Shown here: positions 48,422-59,281 of the stretch, in pieces | Position numbering within the stretch: the first letter of the stretch is position 1 | Layout of the letters: every line of letters begins with the position of its first letter | Assembly (NCBI RefSeq): GCF_004116385.1 | Contig: NZ_PEIB01000009.1 | Span: forward strand, 81,290-145,289 | Direction of reading: 5' to 3' | From: Veronia nyctiphanis | Lineage (GTDB): Bacteria; Pseudomonadota; Gammaproteobacteria; Enterobacterales; Vibrionaceae | Length of the DNA stretch: 64,000 nucleotides | Notes under the pieces: generated by a model | What the model saw: only the letters and a program-made list of their open reading frames with translations | What the model was told of the DNA's origin: nothing | Database searches by the model: none | Translations under genes and position numbers: made by a program

Positions 48422-49191
48422 GCCGCGCGACCATCAGTGCCATCATCATTACTAAGAATGAAGAAAAAATCCTGCCTGAGTGTCTAGCGTCACTCGACTG
48501 GGTAGACGAAATTATCGTCGTTGATTCTGGCAGCACCGATCGCACTGTCGAGATTGCTGAAAATGTTGGAGCCAAAGTACATGTAAATGATGAGTGGCCG
48601 GGGTTTGGCAAACAAAAACAACTGGCACAAAGCTATGCCACTCAAGATTGGATTCTGGCGATTGATGCCGATGAGGTTGTATCAGAGGAACTAAAACAAA
48701 GCATTCTCCGAGAACTGGAATCTCCCAAAGACAACACCCTTTTTATCCTCAGAAGAAAAACGTGGGTATTTGGTCGATTTCTCAATCACTCGGGCTGGTA
48801 TGACAAAATTGTTCGCTTCTACCCAAGAACACTGACTGGTTATAACGATGCGCTGGTTCATGAAAAAATCATCGAACCTGCCAACGGCAAAAAAGACACC
48901 TTACAGGGCGACTTACTGCATTACTCCTACAAAGACCTTAATAATTACCTCGTCAAATCAGCGGGATACGCCAAAGCATGGGCTGACACCCGGGAGCAGA
49001 AAGGCAAGAAAACCAGTATCAGCCAAGGGATGATTCATGCCATCAGCTGCTTTCTGAAAATGTATGTTCTCAAACGCGGCTTTTTAGACGGCAAACAAGG
49101 GTTTTTAATTGCTGTTTTATCGGCACACTCAACGTTTGTGAAATATGCAGACCTTTGGATCCGCGCCAACGACGAAAGGCATTCTAAGTAA
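48418..49191 (+). CDS. GT2 LPS-core glycosyltransferase (WaaE/LgtF-like), copy 1
   Basis: A 257-residue GT-A glycosyltransferase. It starts MSRATISAIIITKNEEKILP, has the acceptor turn EIIVVDSGSTDRTVEIAE and the metal-binding ILAIDADEVVSEELK. The conserved NHSGWYDKIVRFYPR and LVHEKIIEP blocks are those of WaaE/LgtF, which adds beta-1,4-glucose to heptose I. No membrane span. ATGA overlap with the preceding GT9 gene shows coupling. A paralogue follows 217 bases later. Confidence 0.88.
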   Translation: MSRATISAIIITKNEEKILPECLASLDWVDEIIVVDSGSTDRTVEIAENVGAKVHVNDEWPGFGKQKQLAQSYATQDWILAIDADEVVSEELKQSILRELESPKDNTLFILRRKTWVFGRFLNHSGWYDKIVRFYPRTLTGYNDALVHEKIIEPANGKKDTLQGDLLHYSYKDLNNYLVKSAGYAKAWADTREQKGKKTSISQGMIHAISCFLKMYVLKRGFLDGKQGFLIAVLSAHSTFVKYADLWIRANDERHSK

Positions 49192-49408
49192 CACCCCTAT
49201 CAGTGCAAGAGGCCCTCTCCCTTCCACTACGCCTCACGCGGTACACACTCTTGCACTGAGTATCATAATACTGATACGCAAAAATAGAACAAAAACTCTT
49301 ACCTAAATTCATTAGCATGTAATCAATGAAATTCTGGCACTTAGTCAGCAAGCTCTGCTATTCGTTAAGTATCGAAAATGAAAAATGGACTCCCTCTAGG
49401 ACAATACC

Positions 49409-50205
49409 TTGCCAGAAAGACACTCAATCAGCGCAATCATTATCACCAAAAATGAAGAGAACAGGCTCCCTGATTGTCTGCGCTCATTGCATTGGGTTGA
49501 TGAGATTATAGTGTTGGACTCTGGTAGCTCAGATAACACGCTTTCAATCGCCAAAGAGGCGGGGGCTGAGGTGTTCGTCAATACAGACTGGCAAGGCTAC
49601 GGCAGACAAAAGCAGCGTGCGCAAAGCTATGCTACCAAAGACTGGATCTGGCAATTGATGCTGACGAAGTGGTCTCTGATGAGCTAAAAAACAGTATTCT
49701 CACCATGCTAGAAAACCCACCTGAAAACACTTTGGTTGAGGTCAATGAGCTGACTTGGGTATTCGGTCGCTTTCTACGTTATTCGGGTTGGTATTACAGT
49801 CATGTCCGTGTGTACCCGAGAGAATACACACACTATAACGATGCTTTGGTGCATGAAGGGGTGGTTCGCCCTAAAGGCGCAAAATCCTTGGTACTCGGGG
49901 GCGCGTTACTCCATTACTCCTATCAGGACCTTAATCACTATCTGGTCAAGTCCGCTCACTATGCAAAGGCGTGGGCCGACATCCGTGAGGCGAAGGGAAA
50001 GAAAAGTAGCCTGTCTCAGGCGATCGTGCATGGTATTGGCTGCTTTTTGAAAATGTATGTACTCAAGCTGGGTTTTCTGGACGGCAAGCAAGGCTTCTTA
50101 ATTGCACTTTTGTCGGCACACTCCACCTTTGCTAAATATGCCGACTTATGGATTCGTAATACTGACAGTCGCTACCCAGACCAATCAGACAGCTCACGCA
50201 ACTAA
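49409..50205 (+). CDS. GT2 LPS-core glycosyltransferase, copy 2, frameshifted
   Basis: A tandem paralogue of the preceding gene, about 265 residues after restoring one base near 49647, where the frame leaves DWI and should read ILAIDADEVVSDELK-like. It keeps the same motifs: SISAIIITKNEENRLPDCL, VDEIIVLDSGSSDNTL and YSGWYYSHVRVYPREYTHY. The best start is TTG at 49409 with TAGGA upstream; no ATG fits. Sequence between the copies differs widely outside motifs, so the duplication is not recent. Acceptor unknown. Confidence 0.83.
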
Positions 50206-50239
50206 ACCTTTAAACCATCGAAGCCATTTCATCGACGCG

Positions 50240-51271
50240 TTAACGGCGCATAAAGCCCAACACATCTCCTACGATTTCATTAACCTTGATACGCGACATA
50301 TCAGACGCAACATCTTTGTCTTTATCAGCGTCTGGCGCAAAAGCAACATGCCGTCCCTTGCTGTTAATCGTTCTCCAGCGAAGAGGCGTGGCACTTCGTT
50401 TATTCGGATAGAACCCGACGGTAGGTACATCAACAGTTGCCGCGATATGAAGAGGTCCCGTTGACCCTGCGATGAAAAAGGATGCGCAGGCGATGGAGCA
50501 GGTGAAATCTTGTAGCCCGGCATTTTTATCGTACACCGTCGCATTTACCCTGTCCGCTTTTAATAAGCTCTGAAGCTCTCTGGCCTTTTCCTTTTCACCC
50601 GGTCCAGCGGTGAGCACGACTTCCATTCCCTGCTGGGACACAATGCCCGAAATCAGCTCACGATATTGCTCAAGAGATAAGTTGTTGGCCGAGCCGCCAC
50701 TGCCTGCATGCACAAATAGCCAAGGTGAGGCCACATCAATATTCAAAGAAGCAGCCAGCTTTTCGCGCTGGATATCAAGAGTTAGAGGATCGAACGTCAG
50801 ATATGGCGCTTCAGGTTCAACAATTTTTTTACCCAGTTTCGTCAAAAAAGCCCGAATCAAATCGAGGTTGTACTCATACTCTGGCTTCTCTGAGCGCGAA
50901 CGCCGTTGTGTGATTCTGTGATTGTACAAAAACTGCCAGATTTTAGTGGCAGGTGCTAAACGGAAAGGAATTCTCGCACCCCACATCAGCTTGGCGTTGT
51001 ACGCATCAGAGAAAAGGCAAATAGAGGCATCAAATCCGGCGGTTTTGACAGCAGATAACAGGGTCTTTTGCTGGTCTTTATCCGCATTTTCGCCGCAATC
51101 GACAATAACCTCATCAATCCATGGGCAAAGGGTTGCCAATTCTGCGGTATATGAAGGAACCAGCGCCGTAACCTCTGTGTCTGGCAGACTTTGCTTTAGC
51201 ATCGCAAACGAAGGCCATGCCAGCATAAAATCACCAATCTTATCGTTACGGACTACCAGTACTTTTTTCAT
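50240..51271 (-). CDS. GT9-family heptosyltransferase-like protein
   Basis: A 343-residue GT9 protein starting MKKVLVVRNDKIGDFMLAWP, with GGAAG upstream. The domain includes LFVHAGSGGSANNLSLEQY and FIAGSTGPLHIAATVDVPTVG. It is on the minus strand, convergent with the tandem GT2 genes and divergent from coaD. It is closer to the WaaQ/OpsX type of core heptosyltransferase than to WaaF by its HAGSGG block. An upstream in-frame start at 51352 exists but has no similarity. Confidence 0.85.
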   Translation of the reverse strand: MKKVLVVRNDKIGDFMLAWPSFAMLKQSLPDTEVTALVPSYTAELATLCPWIDEVIVDCGENADKDQQKTLLSAVKTAGFDASICLFSDAYNAKLMWGARIPFRLAPATKIWQFLYNHRITQRRSRSEKPEYEYNLDLIRAFLTKLGKKIVEPEAPYLTFDPLTLDIQREKLAASLNIDVASPWLFVHAGSGGSANNLSLEQYRELISGIVSQQGMEVVLTAGPGEKEKARELQSLLKADRVNATVYDKNAGLQDFTCSIACASFFIAGSTGPLHIAATVDVPTVGFYPNKRSATPLRWRTINSKGRHVAFAPDADKDKDVASDMSRIKVNEIVGDVLGFMRR

Positions 51272-51440
51272 TTCAGCTTCCACAGAGAAAAATTCAGGGC
51301 AAATAATACCTGAACCGGACAAAGATGCGAGTGAACTTCGGTTATCTCTCAAGAGTGTGATTGCACGGGTAAACCCTCATGCATGTGAAGACACAATCAG
51401 AAAATCGACGTCATTTTTGTTAGTATCAGACCAGAAATAG

Positions 51441-51956
<516 letters not shown>

Positions 51957-51958
51957 TC

Positions 51959-51988
51959 AATAAGCCCGCGACGTAACGCGGGCTTATT
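51959..51988. terminator. Terminator between coaD and mutM
   Basis: AATAAGCCCGCG (51959-51970), loop ACGTAA and CGCGGGCTTATT (51977-51988), a perfect 12-bp stem serving both convergent genes. Confidence 0.9.
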
Positions 51989-52004
51989 TCGATATTGGAG
52001 TTAC

Positions 52005-52814
52005 CTAAATCTGACAGTTCGGACAAAACACCGTCGCGCGTTGACCGATCTTCACGCCTTCAAGCTCTTCACCACATACCGGACATGGCTTACCTTCTTT
52101 GCCATATACCTGTAACTCTTGAGCAAAGTAACCCGGCTTGCCATCAGTCTGGGTAAAGTCTTTCAGCGTTGTTCCACCTTGCTTAATAGCAGTGGTAAGC
52201 ACTGACTTGATCACCGCAACCAGCTTCTCAGCCTCTTCACGAGTCAGTTTACCCGCAGGTCGCTTAGGATGAATACGTGACGTAAACAGTGATTCATTGG
52301 CATAAATATTCCCGACACCGACAACCACTGCGTTATCCATAATGAAAGACTTCAATACGGTACGCTTGCCGTTTGCTTTTTCAAGCAGATACTCAACGTT
52401 GAAATCATCAGTCAACGGCTCCGGGCCCAGCTTGGCAAGCGCTGGGTGATCGCTTCCTGCTTCTTGCCACAACCAAGCACCGAAGCGCCTTGGGTCGTTG
52501 TAGCGAATCAGCTTGCCGGACGCCAAGTGCAAATCAACATGATCATGCTTTTCAGGGGCCGTGGCATTGGGTAATACTCGAAGACTGCCTGACATACCGA
52601 GATGCACAATTGCATAGCCGACAGGCGTATGAAGTAAGAGGTATTTGGCCCTTCGTTCAATGGCAGTGATCGTCTGCCCTTCAATATTTTTGATGGTTTC
52701 AGGCACAGGCCATCGCAACTTGGGCTGACGTACCTCAATACGAGTGACTATCTGCCCCTCGGCGTGTGGGCTTATTCCCAGACGACTGACTTCAACTTCC
52801 GGTAACTCTGGCAT
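52005..52814 (-). CDS. mutM: Formamidopyrimidine-DNA glycosylase
   Basis: Removes 8-oxoguanine and cuts the abasic site. The 269-residue protein has the catalytic N-terminal [12 protein letters not shown] (proline 1 nucleophile, glutamate 2), the conserved lysine region RRAKYLLLH, the intercalation and helix-two-turn-helix part [12 protein letters not shown] and the C-terminal zinc finger CPVCGEEL...CPNCQ. Intact frame. It lies next to coaD and 3 bases from the following membrane protein gene. Confidence 0.97.
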   Translation of the reverse strand: MPELPEVEVSRLGISPHAEGQIVTRIEVRQPKLRWPVPETIKNIEGQTITAIERRAKYLLLHTPVGYAIVHLGMSGSLRVLPNATAPEKHDHVDLHLASGKLIRYNDPRRFGAWLWQEAGSDHPALAKLGPEPLTDDFNVEYLLEKANGKRTVLKSFIMDNAVVVGVGNIYANESLFTSRIHPKRPAGKLTREEAEKLVAVIKSVLTTAIKQGGTTLKDFTQTDGKPGYFAQELQVYGKEGKPCPVCGEELEGVKIGQRATVFCPNCQI

Positions 52815-52817
52815 AAT

Positions 52818-53309
52818 TTATTGGGCCGTAATATCAGGGAGGAGATAGTTTTGATCAACGGACACTGCAAGCCAACGATCTTCCCAATTCTGTAATAACC
52901 AGAATTTATCGAGACGGTAAAAGGTGAGACGATAAGCCTGCTGTTGCTCGCCAATGATCACGTTAAGGGTCTCAGGATTGGTCAGCCCTGGCTTCATTTG
53001 TTTAAGCATACCTTCATTGATAACTGTACCAGACAGGGTGATCCATCGATTAGCCAGCTCATCGGCAGAAACAGACAATGGTCGGTCAGATTGCCACTTT
53101 CCATCATCGTAGAGTCGAAATCCATTAAATTGCAATGCTTTCACACGCACCGCATCAGGCAGAAGACTAATCACACCCGGCTGAGCTTTCTCACGTTCGG
53201 CATCGGCGAGCTTCGCACGAAAATATTCAGGCAAAAACATCAGGCCGATAAAACAGACAATACCGATGATAAGCACATTATTCCATGTCCGGCGGGACAT
53301 TTTATTCAT
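52818..53309 (-). CDS. Conserved membrane-anchored protein of unknown function
   Basis: A 163-residue protein starting MNKMSRRTWNNVLIIGIVC, with AGGGGTGG upstream of the ATG. One N-terminal membrane span (VLIIGIVCFIGLMFLPEYF) is followed by a soluble domain, probably periplasmic, with LLPDAVRVKALQFNGFRLY and RLTFYRLDKFWLLQNWEDRW. It ends three bases before mutM, so the two are cotranscribed. I recall similar proteins at this locus in Vibrio but no known function. No catalytic motif is seen. Confidence 0.75.
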   Translation of the reverse strand: MNKMSRRTWNNVLIIGIVCFIGLMFLPEYFRAKLADAEREKAQPGVISLLPDAVRVKALQFNGFRLYDDGKWQSDRPLSVSADELANRWITLSGTVINEGMLKQMKPGLTNPETLNVIIGEQQQAYRLTFYRLDKFWLLQNWEDRWLAVSVDQNYLLPDITAQ

Positions 53310-53381
53310 AACACCACCCCTTACATTCCTTTCCAACCAGTATACGAAGAGCTGGCCGGGATACGTGAATGACAGACATAA

Positions 53382-53407
53382 AAAAACCCAGCCTAAGCCG
53401 GGTTTTT
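53382..53407 (-). terminator. Terminator of the rpmBG operon
   Basis: AAAAACCC-A-GC, loop CTAA, GC-C-GGGTTTTT: a stem with one mismatch and a T tract on the rpmG strand, 18 bases past the rpmG stop. Confidence 0.78.
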
Positions 53408-53424
53408 CATGAAACGAAAATCAA

Positions 53425-53595
53425 TTACTTGATTTTAGCTTCCTTGTAAACAACGTGTTTGCGAACAACTGGATCAAATTTCTTGATCTCAAATTTGCCA
53501 GGCATGTTACGTTTGTTTTTGTCGGTAGTGTAGAAGTGACCGGTGTCAGCAGTAGATACCAGACGAATCTTCTCACGTGCGCCTTTCTTAGCCAT
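53425..53595 (-). CDS. rpmG: 50S ribosomal protein L33
   Basis: A 56-residue protein, [20 protein letters not shown], ending [11 protein letters not shown]. It is the cysteine-free form of L33, as expected when the zinc-type L31 is encoded nearby but L33 is not zinc-dependent. It lies 13 bases downstream of rpmB in the usual rpmB-rpmG operon. Confidence 0.97.
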   Translation of the reverse strand: MAKKGAREKIRLVSTADTGHFYTTDKNKRNMPGKFEIKKFDPVVRKHVVYKEAKIK

Positions 53596-53608
53596 TTTCT
53601 AAGTCCTC

Positions 53609-53845
53609 TTAAACGTTTTCACCGCGGGCACGGATGTCAGACAGAACTGCATCAATACCTTTCTTGTCGATGATACGCATGCCTTTAGGGGTCAGGCGCA
53701 GTTTTACGAAGCGGTTTTCGCTTTCTACCCAGAAACGATGAGTTTGCAGGTTTGGCAGAAAACGACGCTTGGTGGCATTTTTAGCGTGTGAACGGTTGTT
53801 ACCCGTTACAGGACGCTTGCCAGTTACTTGGCATACTCGTGACAT
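53609..53845 (-). CDS. rpmB: 50S ribosomal protein L28
   Basis: A 78-residue protein starting [20 protein letters not shown], containing [16 protein letters not shown] and ending RARGENV, a close match to E. coli L28. It heads the rpmB-rpmG operon; the 188 bases to radC carry its promoter. Confidence 0.98.
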   Translation of the reverse strand: MSRVCQVTGKRPVTGNNRSHAKNATKRRFLPNLQTHRFWVESENRFVKLRLTPKGMRIIDKKGIDAVLSDIRARGENV

Positions 53846-54033
53846 GAATGTCTCTCCAAATCGTTTCAGCTCGATATCAACCTTGTCCAGTAGTCCTGCA
53901 AAATCAAGGTCAGGCTCAAGGTCAAGGCTATCAAAGGTGGCGCATTATACTAACTGAGATGGCGTTGCTCAAGTCCCGAGCAGATCCTTTTGTCGTTTTT
54001 TAGGCGTTTTTTCGTCTGAATGGTGAAAAACTC

Positions 54034-54708
54034 TTAAATCCAGCCCCTTTCAGCGAATGACACCACGCAACCATCTCCAATAACCATATGATCGAGTAAT
54101 CTAATGTCGACTAAGGATAACGCATCCGCGATCCTGTCGGTGATCACTCTGTCTGCATGGCTGGGTTCAGCAATACCAGACGGGTGATTATGCGCTAAAA
54201 TCACCGCGTTGGCATGCAATTCTAACGCACGACGCACCACTTCTCTCGGATAAACACTTGCGGCATTGATAGTGCCTTCAAACATCACCTCGTCTTTAAT
54301 CGGACGATTTTGGTTATCAAGAAACAGCACCAGAAACGCTTCTCTTACCCTGTCTCTGAGTTTAGCCCGTAAAAATCTGGCGGTATGAGACGGGCTGGTC
54401 AATGCATCTTCTCTTTCCATCACTTCTTCAAGATGACGACGGCTGAGCTCTAATACCGCTTGAAGCTGCGCATATTTGGCGCTTCCAAGCCCCTTGCGTT
54501 GGCTGAAAGCGTGAAGGTCCGCATTCATTAATGATCTCAATGACCCAAAGTCTTCCAACAGATAGGCGGATAATTCAATGGCATTCATTCCCTTTACGCC
54601 TGTGCGAAGAAAAATTGCCAGTAGCTCAGAGTCGGAGAGCGACTCTGCCCCTTTTTGCAACAACTTTTCTCTGGGTCTGCAATCGGCTGGTAGGTCTTTT
54701 AATGACAT
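54034..54708 (-). CDS. radC: RadC-family JAB1/MPN protein
   Basis: A 224-residue protein with an N-terminal helix-hairpin-helix region ([18 protein letters not shown]) and a C-terminal metalloprotease-like JAMM site, [18 protein letters not shown]. Once linked to recombination repair, its biochemical role is unclear. It is chromosomal here, in the conserved place between rpmB and coaBC, and divergent from coaBC. Confidence 0.94.
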   Translation of the reverse strand: MSLKDLPADCRPREKLLQKGAESLSDSELLAIFLRTGVKGMNAIELSAYLLEDFGSLRSLMNADLHAFSQRKGLGSAKYAQLQAVLELSRRHLEEVMEREDALTSPSHTARFLRAKLRDRVREAFLVLFLDNQNRPIKDEVMFEGTINAASVYPREVVRRALELHANAVILAHNHPSGIAEPSHADRVITDRIADALSLVDIRLLDHMVIGDGCVVSFAERGWI

Positions 54709-54983
54709 GAAGGCGGCTTCGGCTGGTGAATAATTGCGCAGAATTACCTTTTAGAGGGGGCATTCAATTTTTTGCTATCAGGGTGCGAGAGAGTTTTCGG
54801 CAAACATTACTGAGCATCACCTTGTTTACATCAGCCATTTACACCTCTCACAACCGGATAGAAAGCTTTCGTTATCGCTTTGATCGGACGCGATGCTATG
54901 AGCAGTTCTGAACGGCCAAACGTCATCAAAAAGCGTTTTATGGTATCTTTCGAAGGAGTAGATAATTCAAAGACCAATTAGAT

Positions 54984-56205
54984 ATGACGACAAACATAGC
55001 CCAGAATCTTGCCGGAAAGCGGATAGTATTGGGGATGGGTGGCGGAATCGCTGCCTATAAATGCGCTGATCTGACTCGCCGCCTTGTTGAGCGCGGCGCG
55101 GACGTCCGTATCGTGATGACCCACGCTGCGAAAGAATTCATTACACCTCTTACCCTGCAAGCCGTATCGGGGAACCCAGTTTCTGACAGCCTTCTCGACC
55201 CCGCAGCAGAAGCCTCAATGGGCCATATTGAGTTAGCTAAATGGGCGGACTTAGTCGTCGTTGCACCTGCCACTGCCGACCTGATGGCCCGCATAGCGCA
55301 TGGCATGGGTAACGATCTGATCACGACCATTTGTCTTGCCACAGCGTCGCCTGTTGCCATTGCACCTGCCATGAACCAACAGATGTACCACGCTATTGCC
55401 ACACAGGAAAACCTGGCAACGCTTATACGCCGAGGACACCCTATCTGGGGCCCGGCAGTGGCTCGCAAGCCTGTGGCGACACAGGGTTGGGAAGAATGCT
55501 TGAACCAATGGAGCTGGTGCAGGCCGTTGAAGAACACTTTGCACCTGGCGATCTCGACGGTATCTCTCTGCTTGTCACAGCAGGGCCAACACGCGAAGCC
55601 ATCGACCAGTGCGTTATCTCACCAACCATAGTTCAGGTAAAATGGGGTTCGCTATCGCCGAGGCGGCGGCCAAACGCGGGGCCAAAGTCACCTTGGTCAG
55701 CGGACCGGTTAACCTCAATACACCAGACGGCGTCTCACGCATCAACGTTGAAAGCGCACAGAACATGTATGACACGGTAATGGACGAGGCAGCCAATCAC
55801 ACAATCTTTGTTGCCTGTGCCGCAGTTGCCGATTTCAGGCCCGCTGAGGTTGCCAGTCAGAAGATGAAAAAGAAAGATGGCAAAGACGACATGCACATCG
55901 AACTTGTCAAAAACCCAGATATCGTCGCATCGGTCGCTGCAATGACAGATGACCGTCCATTCACAGTCGGCTTTGCAGCCGAGACCCAGGATGTGGAACA
56001 ATACGCGCGGCGGAAGCTTGAGAAGAAAAATCTCGACCTGATCTGCGCTAACGATGTGTCTGTGCAAGGACAAGGCTTCAACAGCGACCAGAATTCCCTT
56101 CATCTATTCTGGCCAAAAGGCGACAAAGCTATCCCGCTGGCGAGCAAGCAAGAAATTGGTGATCGGCTTGTCAGTGAAATTCATACGCTCTACTGCGGAA
56201 ACTAA
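54984..56205 (+). CDS. coaBC: Bifunctional CoaBC (phosphopantothenoylcysteine synthase/decarboxylase), two frameshifts
   Basis: Catalyses two steps of CoA synthesis. The decarboxylase half has [16 protein letters not shown], the catalytic histidine region and [14 protein letters not shown]. The synthase half has [32 protein letters not shown] and [12 protein letters not shown]. One-base deletions near 55453 (after GHPIWGP) and near 55606 (AIDPVRYLT) break the frame. With both restored the length is 407 residues, one more than E. coli. The gene is essential, so the breaks are sequencing errors. Two bases separate its stop from dut. Confidence 0.95.
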
Positions 56206-56207
56206 TA

Positions 56208-56663
56208 ATGAAGAAAATTGATCTGAAAATACTCGACCCACGCGTCGGTAACGAGTTCCCCCTGCCAGCCTATGCAACAGAAGGATCTGCGGGCCTGGAT
56301 TTACGTGCCTGCCTAGATGAGTCACTCACGGTAGAGCCGGGTCAGACACACCTCGTCCCGACAGGTCTAGCAATTCACATTGCAGACCCATCGCTGGCAG
56401 CCACTATCTTACCTCGCTCAGGACTTGGCCATAAGCACGGTATTGTACTGGGTAATCTGGTCGGCTTGATTGACTCTGATTATCAAGGCCAGCTGATGGT
56501 GTCTGTTTGGAACCGTGGTCACGATACCTTTGTCATCGAGCCGGGCGAGCGTATTGCACAATTAGTGTTTGTGCCTGTTGTTCAGGCCGACTTCAACATT
56601 GTTGAAGACTTTGATGCGTCAGACCGTGGTGAAGGTGGATTTGGACACTCTGGGACCAAATAA
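56208..56663 (+). CDS. dut: dUTP diphosphatase
   Basis: Hydrolyses dUTP to dUMP, preventing uracil incorporation. The 151-residue trimeric enzyme shows its five motifs, including [49 protein letters not shown] and the C-terminal [10 protein letters not shown] that closes over the substrate. It follows coaBC by two bases, as in E. coli (coaBC-dut-slmA). Confidence 0.98.
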   Translation: MKKIDLKILDPRVGNEFPLPAYATEGSAGLDLRACLDESLTVEPGQTHLVPTGLAIHIADPSLAATILPRSGLGHKHGIVLGNLVGLIDSDYQGQLMVSVWNRGHDTFVIEPGERIAQLVFVPVVQADFNIVEDFDASDRGEGGFGHSGTK

Positions 56664-56688
56664 GGTCACACGCTCATATCAAGATCAT

Positions 56689-56717
56689 AAAACGCCACAA
56701 TCAGCTGGCGTTTTTTT
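56689..56717 (+). terminator. Terminator of coaBC-dut
   Basis: AAAACGCCA (56689-56697) pairs with TGGCGTTTT (56706-56714) around eight bases, followed by more T. Confidence 0.86.
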
Positions 56718-56860
56718 GTGGTAGAACCGTGTTTTCCTTGCTCTGGCTGGCAGTTAACTGCCCGACTTCGCGCATTATTCTTTTAATACAGCGGTCGGAT
56801 GGATAATATAGCTGCACCAAAGACGTCAACCTCATCAGAAACGCAAAGGAACTATCTATC

Positions 56861-57450
56861 ATGGCCGGTCAAAAGAAGCATAACCGCCGCGAAGAAATCC
56901 TTCAGGCACTGGCACAGATGCTGGAATCTACTCAAGGAAGCCAACGGATCACCACGCAAAACTGGCCGCACAAGTAGGTGTGTCAGAAGCAGCCCTGTAC
57001 CGTCACTTTCCCAGCAAAGCCCGGATGTTTGAAGGTCTGATTGAATTCATAGAAGAATCTCTGATCACCCGTATTAACCGCATTCTTAACGAAGAAAAGG
57101 ACACGCTTGTCCGCTTGCGTCTTATCATCCAGTTATTACTGGTATTCGGAGAACGTAACCCGGGCTTGACCCGTATTATGACTGGCCATGCATTGATGTT
57201 TGAACAAGACAGACTGCAGGGCAGAATCAATCAGCTATTCGAAAAAATTGAAAGTCAGCTTAGACAGGTATTGAAAGAAAGGCGTTTACGCGAAGGAAAA
57301 GGCTTCCCCGTCGACGAATCCGTGCTCGCCGCGCAACTGCTCACACAGGTAGAAGGCAACTTTAACCGTTATGTTCGCTCAAGTTTCAAATACGCCCCTA
57401 CTGCAGACTTCGACCAATACTGGCAAATGCTTAACTCGCAAATCGCCTGA
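56861..57450 (+). CDS. slmA: Nucleoid occlusion factor SlmA, frameshifted
   Basis: A TetR-fold DNA-binding protein that blocks FtsZ assembly over the nucleoid. The ATG at 56861 gives [21 protein letters not shown] one-base deletion near 56956 breaks the helix-turn-helix; restored, it reads [20 protein letters not shown] and then [15 protein letters not shown]. The corrected length is 196 residues against 198 in E. coli. It lies between dut and pyrE as usual. Confidence 0.94.
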
Positions 57451-57471
57451 ATTAACGCATCAATAGCATCA

Positions 57472-57498
57472 AAAAAAGCGGCAACATGCCGCTTTTTT
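57472..57498. terminator. Terminator between slmA and pyrE
   Basis: AAAAAAGCGGCA (57472-57483), loop ACA and TGCCGCTTTTTT (57487-57498), a 12-bp stem usable from both strands. Confidence 0.92.
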
Positions 57499-57525
57499 AT
57501 TGAGCACTTCTCGGATTGTTATGGC

Positions 57526-58167
57526 TTAAATACCATACTCCGCGCGGTAGGCTTTTACCGCATCCAAATGTGCGTTGTCACCACCTTGCTCTTCAAGGTA
57601 CGTCACCAGCTCGCCAAGACTGACAATCGAAACAACCTGACAACCAAAATCTCTTTCCACTTCCTGAATGGCTGACAGTTCACCTTTGCCGCGCTCCTGA
57701 CGGTCAATAGCAACCAACACGCCCGCCAGATCCGCACCGTTAGCCTTAATGATTTCCATCGACTCACGAATTGCCGTACCTGCAGTGATCACATCATCCA
57801 CCAGCATGATTCGGCCTTCCAATGCACTGCCTACAAGGTTACCACCCTCACCATGATTTTTGGCTTCCTTACGGTTAAAGCAGTACGGCGTATCCACATC
57901 ATGGTGCTCTGCCAGTGCAACCGCAGTCGTCGTCGCAATGGGAATACCCTTATAAGCAGGGCCAAACAGCACATCGTAATCTATGCCCGCATCGACAAGT
58001 GCTTCCGCGTAGAAACGACCAAGACGAGCAAGGTCACGCCCGGTATTGAACAAACCCGCATTGAAGAAGTAAGGGCTCTTACGTCCTGATTTCAGGGTGA
58101 ATTCACCGAACTTCAATACTTGTTTTTCCAGAGCAAACTCGATGAACTGACGCTGATAGGCTTTCAT
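57526..58167 (-). CDS. pyrE: Orotate phosphoribosyltransferase
   Basis: Forms orotidine monophosphate from orotate and PRPP. The 213-residue protein has [37 protein letters not shown] and the PRPP loop [18 protein letters not shown]. Intact frame. rph lies upstream on the same strand but a terminator separates them; in E. coli the rph-pyrE leader carries a UTP-sensing attenuator, and this hairpin with its A/T tract could play that part. Confidence 0.97.
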   Translation of the reverse strand: MKAYQRQFIEFALEKQVLKFGEFTLKSGRKSPYFFNAGLFNTGRDLARLGRFYAEALVDAGIDYDVLFGPAYKGIPIATTTAVALAEHHDVDTPYCFNRKEAKNHGEGGNLVGSALEGRIMLVDDVITAGTAIRESMEIIKANGADLAGVLVAIDRQERGKGELSAIQEVERDFGCQVVSIVSLGELVTYLEEQGGDNAHLDAVKAYRAEYGI

Positions 58168-58240
58168 TTTCTCTCCTGTCGATTTTCTGGCTGTTGCCGG
58201 TCTTTCCTGTCAGGCTCACGCCTGATTGGTACATTAAGTA

Positions 58241-58268
58241 AAAAAAAGCGGCTCGTTATGAGCCGCTT
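58241..58268 (-). terminator. Terminator or attenuator between rph and pyrE
   Basis: AAGCGGCTC (58246-58254) pairs with GAGCCGCTT (58260-58268) around GTTAT, with a run of A on the left that becomes a U tract in the minus-strand transcript. It lies just after the rph stop and about 75 bases before pyrE, as in the enterobacterial pyrE attenuator. Confidence 0.85.
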
Positions 58269-58272
58269 CTTA

Positions 58273-58988
58273 TTAATTTTCGAGGGATGCCTTCTGAGCA
58301 ACAACAATGTCCTCAATGCCCTGATTTGCAAGAGCCAGCATCGCATTTAATTCGTCGTGAGTGAAAGGTTCACCTTCTGCGGTACCCTGCACCTCAATCA
58401 TTCGGCCATCTTCCAGCATCACCACATTCATGTCAGTTTCTGCTGATGAGTCTTCTACATACTCAAGGTCACAAATTGGCGTACCCTCAAAAATACCGAC
58501 AGAGACTGCAGCGACGTGCCCTTTCATTGGATTGGCTTTCAGTTTGCCGTCAGCCACCATTTGGTTCAGCGCATCAGCCAAAGCCACGCTCGCGCCTGAA
58601 ATAGAGGCCGTGCGCGTACCGCCGTCTGCCTGAATCACATCACAGTCAACCGTAATAGTGAAATCACCCAAGGCTTCAAGGTCAACCGCCGCACGGAGAC
58701 TGCGCGCAATCAAACGCTGAATTTCCATGGTGCGGCCGCCCTGCTTACCGCTCGCAGCTTCGCGACGGTTACGGGTATGCGTTGCTCGCGGCAACATGCC
58801 ATATTCTGCTGTTACCCACCTTGGCCTTTCCCCTTCAGAAAACGCGGCACACCATCCTCAACGGTCGCGGTACAGATTACTTTTGTCTCTCCGAATTCAA
58901 CCAATACAGACCCTTCAGCATGGGCTGTAAAATGGCGGGTAAATGTTACCGGACGAATCTGACCCACTTCTCTTCCGCTTGGACGCAT
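58273..58988 (-). CDS. rph: Ribonuclease PH, frameshifted in this sequence
   Basis: A phosphorolytic 3' exonuclease that matures tRNA ends. It starts [20 protein letters not shown] with AGGTG upstream. A one-base deletion near 58816 stops the frame after KGKGQG; restored, it continues [20 protein letters not shown]. The active-site block is [14 protein letters not shown] to [17 protein letters not shown]. The corrected length is 238 residues, as in E. coli. Some E. coli K-12 strains carry a real rph frameshift near the C-terminus that lowers pyrE expression, so this one deserves checking, but it lies far from that site. Confidence 0.93.
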
Positions 58989-59281
58989 AGGTGCTCACCT
59001 TTTATGAAGCTAAATTTGTTAACCGGCGATTATACTCAAGTCCCCTGAAGATGCGAGTTTCATACCAAAATAAATCTGCCACATCAGAACTCAGTGGTTA
59101 CAGTGACACCAGTAAGTTGGACATTCAGTCAAAATTTGGCGAAATCACATATACAGCCGTTTGCTATGGTAATAGGGTGAATGAAATTAATTTTCATCTA
59201 ACGTATTGCGTTTACTGACGAGGTGACAGCAACCACGTATACTTCCCACCAATTACAGTGACAGTGACAGAGCTTATATCT

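Noticed and set aside
49409..50205. Second GT2 gene as a decayed duplicate
   Set aside because: All motifs are kept and the single break resembles the other one-base deletions in the window.
58273..58988. The rph frameshift known from E. coli K-12
   Set aside because: That lesion is close to the C-terminus; this one is about a quarter into the gene and is of the same type as the other errors here.
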